Shown here: one piece after another, positions 18,247-25,751 of the stretch
Numbering within the stretch: the stretch's first letter is position 1
Layout of the letters: each line of letters starts with the position of its first letter
DNA from: Deltaproteobacteria bacterium
GTDB taxonomy: Bacteria > Myxococcota > B64-G9
Direction of reading: 5' to 3'
Length of the DNA stretch: 64,000 nucleotides
NCBI GenBank assembly: GCA_019314375.1
Contig: JAFCZJ010000005.1
Span: 1-64,000, forward strand
Made by a program: the position numbers and the translations under genes
Notes under the pieces: model-generated
The model's database searches: none
Told to the model about the DNA's origin: nothing
What the model saw: only the letters and a program-made list of their open reading frames with translations

Positions 18247-19023
18247 ATGATGACAACCTCGGTCATCATGGCCACGATGGAAAATCTTCAATTTAGAGTG
18301 AAGTATCGATCATGGACTGCCCTGCGCAAGGACATCGAAGAGCAAATGTCTATGTGGGGATTGCTGCTCCGCACGGAGATTCAAGCCGAGCTCTATACGC
18401 CGGTCGAACTGAACATCATCGCACCGGACGGACGATTGTTGGAGTTCAAAGCTCAGGTGCTGCAGCACATTCCGGGTCAGGGCCTCGCCTTGAAGCTAGA
18501 GCAAACGGATCCAGAGGTCCGGCGAGAGTTGGAAGCATGGCTTGCCGTGGACATCGACGACGCGGTCGATGGCGAGGATCCCAAAGTACGGCTTGCGGGC
18601 GAGGAAAGCCCTGAGCAACCTGAAAGCGCCATTCAGAAAATCGACCAAATGACCGTTACGGAAAAGCGGAGGGCCGCACTTCGAGGCAAGAAGGACATGA
18701 GGACCCTGCTCATCCGTGATCGCAACAAGACGATCCATCCCTTCATTCTCAAGAACCCGTCCATCACTTTGGACGAGATAGAGCAAATCGCAAAGATGCC
18801 GGGGGTCAATCCGGATGTGCTTCGCTTGATCGCCCGCAACCGGGACTGGACCCGCTCGACCACGGTGGTGCGCAATTTGGTGCGAAATCCCAAGACGCCC
18901 ATGAAAGAGGCCCTGACTCTGCTGAAAAAGCTACCCAAAAACGACATTCGAGCCATGGCCAAGACAGGCAACGTGCGTACCGCCATCCAGACGGCTGCTC
19001 GTAAGATCGTAAGGGAACTTTAG
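18247..19023 (+). CDS. PilZ-like protein with C-terminal helical domain
   Basis: 258 residues, no signal peptide. The N-terminal part ('ELYTPVELNIIAPDGRLLEFKAQVLQHIPGQGLALKL', spread over residues 35-75) resembles myxobacterial PilZ-like domains, but the usual RxxxR c-di-GMP motif is not evident. The C-terminal half is helical ('HPFILKNPSITLDEIEQIAK', 'RNLVRNPKTPMKEALTLL') and looks like short alpha-helical repeats. The ATG at 18247 has GAGGG seven bases upstream. It is divergent from the hybrid kinase with about 60 bases between starts, so the two may share control. Possible c-di-GMP or kinase-linked adaptor; binding is unproven. Confidence 0.65.
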   Translation: MMTTSVIMATMENLQFRVKYRSWTALRKDIEEQMSMWGLLLRTEIQAELYTPVELNIIAPDGRLLEFKAQVLQHIPGQGLALKLEQTDPEVRRELEAWLAVDIDDAVDGEDPKVRLAGEESPEQPESAIQKIDQMTVTEKRRAALRGKKDMRTLLIRDRNKTIHPFILKNPSITLDEIEQIAKMPGVNPDVLRLIARNRDWTRSTTVVRNLVRNPKTPMKEALTLLKKLPKNDIRAMAKTGNVRTAIQTAARKIVREL

Positions 19024-19028
19024 GACTT

Positions 19029-19649
19029 TTAGCGCTCGGCCCGAACCGCTTCCACCGTGAAACTAATCTGCCAGGCACCGTAAGCCGCGCTGGCAATGCC
19101 GAATCGGCTGCTTGCGCGATAACTGCTTTGCCCCGGAAGCACCCTGACCTTGACAATCCCTTTTTGACCCGGTTTGAGTGCTCCACTATGAACAGCGGCC
19201 GTGCCCAAATGGGAGTCGCTGGTGTATACCTCATCACCCCAGATGGAACCCGTGGTGCTGCCCCGTACCTCAAAGAGCAAAATCCGATCCATCTGGTTTT
19301 CGGTCAGATGCAAGACGCCCGGATCCGGACGAATGCCCAGGATCCTTCGAATCGTGTCCCTGAGAGCCACGGCCTCGTCGAGCCTGCCGAGTTTGGTGTA
19401 CTTCTCTTGCAGTGCCTGGAGCTTCACCGAGGCTTTCTTTTTGGCTGGACCCAACTCATGATCCGCCTGATCTTGGATCTCTCGAATCCGGATCTGGGCT
19501 TTGGCCATGACCGCTTTTTCCACCCTATCGAATTCCTTCACTGCAGCCATCGCCTCTTCAGGCAAGTTCGCCTGACCGGCTCGAACTTGTGCAAGGCCGG
19601 TCCACAGCAGGCCCAAAATCACCAATCCCGATAATATGTATCGATTCAT
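19029..19649 (-). CDS. Secreted LCCL-domain protein
   Basis: 206 residues with a signal peptide (MNRYILSGLVILGLLW..). A charged helical segment (about 30-110, 'EKAVMAKAQIRIREIQDQAD') precedes an LCCL domain at about 130-203. The signature residues are GSIWGDEVYTSDSHLGTAA, VHSGALKPG and the closing 'YGAWQISF'. LCCL modules occur in extracellular proteins of eukaryotes and scattered bacteria. GGAGAG lies four bases before the ATG. The frame continues upstream through an 18-base tandem repeat, which would give an artificial N-terminus. Function unknown; a periplasmic or extracellular binding role is inferred. Confidence 0.75.
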   Translation of the reverse strand: MNRYILSGLVILGLLWTGLAQVRAGQANLPEEAMAAVKEFDRVEKAVMAKAQIRIREIQDQADHELGPAKKKASVKLQALQEKYTKLGRLDEAVALRDTIRRILGIRPDPGVLHLTENQMDRILLFEVRGSTTGSIWGDEVYTSDSHLGTAAVHSGALKPGQKGIVKVRVLPGQSSYRASSRFGIASAAYGAWQISFTVEAVRAER

Positions 19650-19663
19650 GGTTCTCTCCAATG

Positions 19664-19735
19664 CGATTTTTCTTGAATGCCCGATTTTTCTTGAATGCCC
19701 GATTTTTCTTGAATGCCCGATTTTTCTTGAATGCA
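19664..19735. repeat. Four tandem copies of an 18-base unit upstream of the LCCL gene
   Basis: The unit CGATTTTTCTTGAATGCC repeats four times, the last copy differing in one base. It lies immediately upstream of the ribosome-binding site of the LCCL gene and keeps that reading frame open. Copy-number change could alter leader length. Confidence 0.9.
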
Positions 19736-19771
19736 TAGTAAGCAGGGACGCATCGGGATGGCAAAAGGTCT

Positions 19772-21052
19772 TTATTGGCCCGCGGTGGTGAAGAGGAAGG
19801 GATAGGTGACGATGACTTGACCGCCGCCTCGGGGCTTGGGAAAGCGGATTCTTCGGATGACCCTGAGCAGGCAGCCTTCTACGTTGGCGTCGCCCATGGA
19901 ACTGGCCATGGTTTGGGCGTCATCAACACGTCCGCTGCCGTCGATGACGAAGGTGGTGGTGACTTTGCCGTACAGGTTCGGCCGTCTTCCCAGCTCACGT
20001 TCGTAACAAAATTTGAACTGGGCCCAATAACGATGGATTGCCGTGCCCACCACCTTCTGGCTCAGGCCGCCGATGATGCGGCTGCGCTTTTTCGAAAAAG
20101 TCACATTGGCTTTGCCGCGGTGCCCCGGGCTCAGGTTTGTTGTGCTGTCAGCAGCCAGATTCCAGCCACCTGGGCCACCGCTTCCCCCGAGGTCGATTCC
20201 TGGTGCGCCTCCGCCCATGGGACCACCGCGCATCTCCATCCCGGCGAATCCACTTCCTGAAGCAGAGGCCGTCCCCGAGAGGGCTTCGAGTTGGGCATCC
20301 AGGTCCGGCGCCGAAGTGCCCCCGAATATGCTGCCGCCTTGTTTCCCTGCCCCGCCGCCGTGTTTTTTCAGAAGCTCCAAGATGCCCGAGCTGGTGGCCA
20401 CTTTTCGGTCATGGGCTCGTCGCTTCTCGCGGGGAATGGCGCTCTTCCCTGAGAGGCTGCTCTTCGTGAGGCTGGCCTGCTTCTTGGTCTCTTCGACGGG
20501 TTGGAAGCTCTTTTTATCCACCGTGGGCAAGGGCATGAGCATTCGTGAAAAGCGGGCCGGATCCTTGAGGTAGTCGGAGGACATGGCTTCGGCGGAGGGC
20601 GTGGTTTGGATCATGGCCCAAAGACCCAGAGCCACGATGAAAAACATGCTCCACCAGGTGGTCATGGACAGGTCTCTGACACCCATGCGGCTTCCCAGGA
20701 CAGGCCGAGGGGATTTGACGACCCGAATTTCGAGCTTGAGTTGACCCAAGCGGATATCGGCCCGGTCGCCTTCCTGCATGGCGATGTGGCTGGGCGAGAG
20801 TCGAATCGAATCCCGGTTACGCTCTGCACGATGTATGGAAAATTCCGCGTCGGGCCAGAGATGGATCAGGTAGCCTCCAAGCCCGTTTGCGGTGGCCAAT
20901 CGATGCATGGGATTTGGGATTTGATCGTCGTCCAGTTGAATGTCGGCTTTTGGACTGTGGCCGATGAATACATCCTTGTCATCGGAAAAAACTTTTGCAT
21001 CCAGCGCAACGGCTCCCCAGCACAATTTGATCGACAACTGTTCTTCTGGCAT
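19772..21052 (-). CDS. GltG-like paralogue: FHA-like domain, TM helix, TonB-like AgmX C-terminus
   Basis: 426 residues. The N-terminal 115 residues ('IKLCWGAVALDAKVFSDDKDVF') match the second domain of the GltG protein encoded upstream in the operon, but the canonical FHA domain is absent. A transmembrane helix (WWSMFFIVALGLWAMIQ) at about 130-148 and a Gly-rich linker follow. The C-terminal domain has 'YWAQFKFCYERELGRRPNL' and 'LRVIRRIRFPKPRGGGQVIV', the AgmX/PglI TonB-like signature. Inner-membrane protein spanning the periplasm. GAGGGG lies six bases before the ATG. Last gene of the Glt/Nfs operon; probably a duplication of gltG. Confidence 0.82.
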   Translation of the reverse strand: MPEEQLSIKLCWGAVALDAKVFSDDKDVFIGHSPKADIQLDDDQIPNPMHRLATANGLGGYLIHLWPDAEFSIHRAERNRDSIRLSPSHIAMQEGDRADIRLGQLKLEIRVVKSPRPVLGSRMGVRDLSMTTWWSMFFIVALGLWAMIQTTPSAEAMSSDYLKDPARFSRMLMPLPTVDKKSFQPVEETKKQASLTKSSLSGKSAIPREKRRAHDRKVATSSGILELLKKHGGGAGKQGGSIFGGTSAPDLDAQLEALSGTASASGSGFAGMEMRGGPMGGGAPGIDLGGSGGPGGWNLAADSTTNLSPGHRGKANVTFSKKRSRIIGGLSQKVVGTAIHRYWAQFKFCYERELGRRPNLYGKVTTTFVIDGSGRVDDAQTMASSMGDANVEGCLLRVIRRIRFPKPRGGGQVIVTYPFLFTTAGQ

Positions 21053-21128
21053 GACGGACCCCTCTCATGGCGAACGGCCTTGAGACAGACTCAGGCCGGA
21101 GAGGTTCCGGTTGTGAGAGGATCGTCAG

Positions 21129-21809
21129 TTAGAAATTATAAATAATCGAGCCGGAGGCACTCAATGCGGGGATCATGGTGGGTATGACGTAGTAGAAGTT
21201 GGATTCTATGGCCACCGTGAAGTGTCTCAGAAGAGTGTAGTACTCGAATCGGAAGCCGCCGAAGACATCGCCGTCCACCACTCCCTGATCCGGATCGGCT
21301 TCGGGGTTGATGATGACGACCCCGCCACCCAGACGGGCTTCTATGGCCCAGCGTTCCGCGCCATAGAGATCGTAGTCGGCTGACAAGTTGATGAAAGTCA
21401 TGCCGAAATCGTAATGATAATCAGGATGGTCATAAGGATCTTGCAAGGGGTTGGCCGCCTGGTATCCCGAGGCATAGGCCAATTGGACACTGAGTTCCTC
21501 GTTGATGTCGTATCCAAATTCGAAGCCGAAGAAGGGTTGTCCGTCCGAATATCCTCGGCTGCCTCCAAAGGTCAGGAACACGCCACCTCGGCCTTCAAAA
21601 TAGAAGCCCGTCAGACGTTCGAAAATGATTTCTTCACTTACGTCCACGACAGCAGGGGCTTTCACTTCAGGCTTCACTTCAGGCTTCGCTTCAGGCTTCG
21701 CTTCAGGCTTCGCTTCAGCTTCCGTTGCCTCCGTTTCGCCCTGAGCAAAAGCAGCTGTGGCGAAGCAGGTCAAGAGCAATACAAGCAGGGGAAGGGATCT
21801 CGATTTCAT
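21129..21809 (-). CDS. gltH: Outer-membrane beta-barrel protein, GltH/NfsH position
   Basis: 226 residues. Signal peptide (MKSRSLPLLVLLLTCFATAAFA), then an acidic/Pro linker of repeated 'KPEAKPEVKPE', then a barrel beginning 'FYFEGRGGVFLTFGGSRGYS' and ending in 'SASGSIIYNF' with a terminal Phe as expected for Bam-inserted barrels. It lies between gltG and the gltG paralogue, the place of GltH/NfsH in the Myxococcus order. The symbol rests on position plus barrel type. GAGG sits nine bases before the ATG. Inferred role: outer-membrane pore or anchor of the complex. Confidence 0.7.
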   Translation of the reverse strand: MKSRSLPLLVLLLTCFATAAFAQGETEATEAEAKPEAKPEAKPEVKPEVKAPAVVDVSEEIIFERLTGFYFEGRGGVFLTFGGSRGYSDGQPFFGFEFGYDINEELSVQLAYASGYQAANPLQDPYDHPDYHYDFGMTFINLSADYDLYGAERWAIEARLGGGVVIINPEADPDQGVVDGDVFGGFRFEYYTLLRHFTVAIESNFYYVIPTMIPALSASGSIIYNF

Positions 21810-21820
21810 CTTGTCGGACC

Positions 21821-23752
21821 TCAGCCAGCCGTGGTGAACATGAAGGGATAGGTGACGATGACCTGACCACCACCGCGCGGGGTCGGGAAGCGAATGCGGC
21901 GAATGACGCGCAGCAAGCAATTTTCCACGTTGGCGTTGTGCATGGAACTCTGGATCACTTGAGCCTCGGTCACCCGACCGTTGCCGGCGATGGTGAAGGT
22001 GGTCGTGATCTTACCGTAGAGATTGGGTGCCTTGGACAATTCGCGTTCGTAACAGAATTTGAACTGGGCCCAATAGCGTTTGATGTATTTGCCGACAACT
22101 TCTTGGCTCAAACCGCCAACAATGCGCGTCCGACCCTTGACCACCCTGACGCCGGCCTTGCCGCGATGGCCAATCTTGACCGAGCCATAACCCGCGCCTG
22201 AACCACGACCATAACCGGCCGTACCCATGCCGCCCAATCCCAGACCACCACCACCGCCGCCAGGACCGCCTCCGCGAGTGCCCAGACCACCAAAGCCACT
22301 GGAGTCCATGCCTCCCTTGGAAAGCCCTTCCAGTTGGTCATCCAGGCTGGTCATGGCCGCGCCACCAAAAACGCTGGAGGCATTGTCGCCGGTGCTGCCA
22401 CCGCGACCTTTAAGAAGGCCCAGGATACCTGCGTTGGTTGCCGCTTTGCGATCTTGCTCCCGCTTGACTTCTCGTGGGACTTCCGCGGAATCCTTGGTTT
22501 TGTTTTTTGCGATGACTTTTTTCCATTTGGCGTCGTCCGCGGTCTTTGGCTCTTCTTCCTTCTTCTTCTTGATCTCGTCGAAAGTCTTCTTATCTTCGGT
22601 TTGTTGCGCAGGCAAGATCATCTTGGCGAAGCGTGAAGGATCCTTAAGATAATCCGAGGCATCCAACTCTGCTTTTGGGGTCGCCTCGATCATGAACCAC
22701 ACACCGGCGGCGATAATGAAAAACATGCCCCACCAGGAAGTCATGGTCAGGTCTTTGGAGGCCATGCCCGCCGGGCGAATGCCTTTGGCCTGGGACACAT
22801 ACTCGACCACGAAGGCGACTTGCCCAATCATGATTCGAGCCCTGTCACCAAGCCTCAAGGAATAGGAACGAACCGCGCCCTGGCTTGGCAAATCGCCAAC
22901 GTCAACCAGCTTGCCCTCGTGGCGGACTTCCAATTCCATACCCGAAGCGATGTGAATCACATGACCGTCTTTGCCGCCTGGGCTTGCCAGCGTGAAAAGT
23001 TCTCCAGGAAAGCGGTCCGTCGAGAGCTGAAAACTGGCCTTGGGATGTTCGCCGACCGTGATGACGGAACCCTCGACAAAGTGTTTGGACTCTAAGGCAA
23101 TTCGTCCCCAGAGAACTTTGACTTCCAGGGCCTTGTCTCCCTGCCGTGCTTTTTCGAGCGAGTTGACTTCCCGCTGGAAAAAGACCTCACCAGACTTCGG
23201 TGCTTTTGTGTCAATTTGGCGCGGAATTTCACGCTTGCGGACAATTTGAGTACCGGTACCCGTCTCGACCGCTCGGGCGGGTGCGGGTTTTGGCTGCGTC
23301 TTTTTGGCCGCTTCGCGAACCGGCGGCTTGCGAGGCGGTTTGGCCTTGGGGGATGCTTTTTTTTGACCTGCATCGGGCCTGGTGGGACCATCCTTCATGG
23401 CTTTCTTCGGAGCCCTTTCGGCCTTGGTTTCTACCGCATCAGAACCAACGCCGATGACAAAGACTTCCACATCGCCGATGCGGATGGTATCGCCTCGCTG
23501 CACATTGGCTTCTCGGAGGACCTCTTGGTCGTTGACCGTGGTGCCCTCTTCTGAACCCAAGTCGCTGATCAGGGCCACGCCCTCATCCGGACTTGCCCGA
23601 AGAATGGCGTGAACGCCGGATACCGACTCGTCATCGACCTGAAGGTTGGCACCAGGTCCGGAGCCCAGGATGACGCTCTTTTCTCCCTTGAACTCGCGTC
23701 GTTCACCAGCATGTTCGATGATAATTGTAAGCATTTCGCTTTTTTTAGCCAT
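21821..23752 (-). CDS. gltG: GltG-like inner-membrane protein: FHA, FHA-like, TM, TonB-like C-terminus
   Basis: 643 residues. A clear FHA domain at about 25-105 has 'GSGPGANLQVDDESVSGVHA' and 'GTTVND'. A Lys/Pro-rich linker and a second FHA-like domain (about 205-330) follow. A single TM helix (SWWGMFFIIAAGVWFMI) lies at about 337-358, then a charged segment, a Gly-rich stretch and a C-terminal AgmX/PglI domain ('YWAQFKFCYERELSKAPNL', 'NCLLRVIRRIRFPTPRGGG'). The FHA side is cytoplasmic and may read Thr phosphorylation; the TonB-like end reaches toward the outer membrane. GAGGG precedes the ATG by seven bases. In the Myxococcus model GltG links the inner-membrane motor to periplasmic subunits. 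Confidence 0.85.
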   Translation of the reverse strand: MAKKSEMLTIIIEHAGERREFKGEKSVILGSGPGANLQVDDESVSGVHAILRASPDEGVALISDLGSEEGTTVNDQEVLREANVQRGDTIRIGDVEVFVIGVGSDAVETKAERAPKKAMKDGPTRPDAGQKKASPKAKPPRKPPVREAAKKTQPKPAPARAVETGTGTQIVRKREIPRQIDTKAPKSGEVFFQREVNSLEKARQGDKALEVKVLWGRIALESKHFVEGSVITVGEHPKASFQLSTDRFPGELFTLASPGGKDGHVIHIASGMELEVRHEGKLVDVGDLPSQGAVRSYSLRLGDRARIMIGQVAFVVEYVSQAKGIRPAGMASKDLTMTSWWGMFFIIAAGVWFMIEATPKAELDASDYLKDPSRFAKMILPAQQTEDKKTFDEIKKKKEEEPKTADDAKWKKVIAKNKTKDSAEVPREVKREQDRKAATNAGILGLLKGRGGSTGDNASSVFGGAAMTSLDDQLEGLSKGGMDSSGFGGLGTRGGGPGGGGGGLGLGGMGTAGYGRGSGAGYGSVKIGHRGKAGVRVVKGRTRIVGGLSQEVVGKYIKRYWAQFKFCYERELSKAPNLYGKITTTFTIAGNGRVTEAQVIQSSMHNANVENCLLRVIRRIRFPTPRGGGQVIVTYPFMFTTAG

Positions 23753-23776
23753 GTCTTAGCCCTCTTCCTGTTCCGC

Positions 23777-24052
23777 TCAGAGGTTGTCTACACTTTTGAT
23801 CATTTCGGGCAAAAAGTTGTCTCTGACCCGAATGAGCAAGTTGAAATTGGCCTTTTTCTTGTTCATCAAATAAGACCCCTCCGGTTTGGTTAACTCGCCG
23901 GTGATGGTCACATCCGAAAAATCGATGATGGTGGTCTGCTTGTAAACCTTTTGGACTTCACCTTCTTCGGCGCCCTGCGCAAAAGAGGGCTGGGCTGAAA
24001 GAAGCAGTCCGAGGGCGGCTGTTATAATGAGAATCCACTTCATCACTGTCAT
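23777..24052 (-). CDS. gltF: Small periplasmic protein, GltF/NfsF-like
   Basis: 91 residues with a signal peptide (MTVMKWILIITAALGLLLSA). The mature part reads 'VYKQTTIIDFSDVTITGELT' then 'YLMNKKKANFNLLI..R.NFLPEM'. I recognise this as the small conserved protein between GltE and GltG in Glt/Nfs clusters. A divergent counterpart lies at 60378-60650 in the second cluster. AGGAGGAAAAG directly precedes the ATG at 24052, which decides the start over a longer frame. Confidence 0.75.
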   Translation of the reverse strand: MTVMKWILIITAALGLLLSAQPSFAQGAEEGEVQKVYKQTTIIDFSDVTITGELTKPEGSYLMNKKKANFNLLIRVRDNFLPEMIKSVDNL

Positions 24053-24154
24053 CTTTTCCTCCTTGGGGAACCTGATGCAAGCGAGTGTAGCTTGCGACAT
24101 CCAACCTGTCTTTAGGTTCCGAAACATCACCAAATTCTTTCAAAAAACAAGATC

Positions 24155-25711
24155 TCAGCCAGCCTTTTTGTCTTCTTTCGCCTTGGCTGGAGCATCCTTT
24201 TTCGTATCCTCAGCCTTGGGCTTGTCGGCAGCTTTGTCCTTGGCAGCCTTGTCCTTGGGCTTGTCGGCAGCTTTGTCCTTGGGCTTGTCGGCAGCCTTGT
24301 CCTTGGGCTTGTCGGCAGCTTTGTCCTTGGGCTTGTCGGCGGCTTTGTCCTTGGACCCTTCTGTACCCGTATCCGGCAGTGTCTCTCCCTCAGTCGGGAC
24401 AGGTTCGGCGTCTTCTCCGGCCTTCAGCATTTCCTGTAGTTTTTGCTGACCGGCTTTGCCCTTCGTGGTGTCCTTCTTCGCAGCCGCTGCTCGGGCTTTA
24501 CGTTTCTTTTTTTCTTCTTCTTGTTGCTTCCGGTCGTCCTCTGCCTGATCTACCTTCATCTGGCGAGCCATTTCAAGGCGAGCCTGAGCACCTTGCAGGC
24601 GGTTGTGGACGGGATCGCTTTTGCTTACCTTCCCCACTACTTTCTTGTACCGTTTGTAGTACTCAACAGCCTTGGCGTAATTCCTGAGCAGACTGTCTTG
24701 AATGAGGCCCACCGCATAGATGCTTTGGGCATCCTTGGGCTCGCGGTGCAAAACCTTCTCGAACATTTCAAGGGATTTTTTGCCGTCTCCCAAACCGAAT
24801 ACGGCAAAGGCAAGCCCTTTGATGGCGATCAAGTTGTTCCTGTCTTTTGAGAGAACCTGCTCGTATGCCTTGCTTGCGCGCTGATAGTCGCGGAAGCGAT
24901 GCGCCATGGCCGCGATATTGATCAGGGCTTCATTGTAATTCGGATCAATTTTCAAGGCCTTCTCAAACTGGGACTGGGCCTCTCGGAATCGTTTTTGGCC
25001 GATAAATATCATGCCCAAATTGTTGTAGATGCCCGCGTCCTCAGGAATGGACTTGTCTTCTTTCCTGAGCTTCTCAAGCATTTTGCCGGCATTGATGGCC
25101 AGCAACTCGGCCTTTTTGAACTCCTTCTGATCGTAGTAGATAAGGGTCATGTTCTTGTAGGCTTCCACGTTGGTGGGTGCCCTGGCCAGAAGCTTGTAAC
25201 CCGTTTTGACTGCCTTGTTGTATTCCTTGTTCAGTCGATAGACCACGATGAGATTATTCATCAACTGGGGGTCGCGGGGTACCGTTTTCAGGGCTTCGCG
25301 ATAATGGGCGATGGCCTTGTCGAACTTGTTTTGCCGCCTGAACACCACACCCAAATTCAGCAGGGCCTGACGGTGATCGGGTTTGATCTTGAGCGTCTCA
25401 GCATATTCCGTGGCTGCACCATTCAGGTCATTTTGTTTCATCAGAATCACGCCCACGTTGAAGTGTGCGTCGACCAGTTTTCCGTCATTGCCCTTGTAAT
25501 GGGTCAGTGATTTCCTGAGCAGAGCCACTCCCTGCTCCAGTTTTCCCGCTTCAATGGCCGCCAGCCCTTCATTGAAATAGGCCTCGGCGGGTTTGATCTT
25601 GATTACTTTTTGTATTTTCGTGTCGGGCTTGACCACCACCTTTTCGGGGCAGCCCGTCGCAAATACCGCAGCAACGACGACGATGGGCAGGATCGAATGA
25701 TTCATGCGCAT
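24155..25711 (-). CDS. gltE: TPR lipoprotein, GltE/NfsE-like
   Basis: 518 residues. Lipobox FATGC with Cys at 21. About ten TPR units follow ('AYFNEGLAAIEAGKLEQGVA', 'ALLNLGVVFRRQNKFDKAIA' and so on). The C-terminal third is a charged, low-complexity tail with an Ala/Lys-rich coiled segment and six or so near-perfect DKAADKPK repeats. GltE in Myxococcus is a TPR lipoprotein of the periplasmic part of the motility complex. GAGGA lies nine bases upstream of the ATG at 25711. The gap to gltD upstream is 40 bases and to gltF downstream about 100 bases. Confidence 0.85.
   Translation of the reverse strand: MRMNHSILPIVVVAAVFATGCPEKVVVKPDTKIQKVIKIKPAEAYFNEGLAAIEAGKLEQGVALLRKSLTHYKGNDGKLVDAHFNVGVILMKQNDLNGAATEYAETLKIKPDHRQALLNLGVVFRRQNKFDKAIAHYREALKTVPRDPQLMNNLIVVYRLNKEYNKAVKTGYKLLARAPTNVEAYKNMTLIYYDQKEFKKAELLAINAGKMLEKLRKEDKSIPEDAGIYNNLGMIFIGQKRFREAQSQFEKALKIDPNYNEALINIAAMAHRFRDYQRASKAYEQVLSKDRNNLIAIKGLAFAVFGLGDGKKSLEMFEKVLHREPKDAQSIYAVGLIQDSLLRNYAKAVEYYKRYKKVVGKVSKSDPVHNRLQGAQARLEMARQMKVDQAEDDRKQQEEEKKKRKARAAAAKKDTTKGKAGQQKLQEMLKAGEDAEPVPTEGETLPDTGTEGSKDKAADKPKDKAADKPKDKAADKPKDKAADKPKDKAAKDKAADKPKAEDTKKDAPAKAKEDKKAG
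24219..24351. repeat. 24-base coding repeats in the tail of the GltE-like protein
   Basis: In-frame tandem units encoding KDKAADKP repeat about five times with one shortened unit. The bases are highly uniform, so copy number may vary among strains. Confidence 0.85.
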
Positions 25712-25751
25712 GGCTAGACTTCCTCGTTTCGCTTGTCGTTCCATCAGGGCC

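Noticed and set aside
19664-19735. 18-base repeats considered as phage attachment or CRISPR-like
   Set aside because: No spacers, no integrase or cas gene nearby; a simple tandem repeat.
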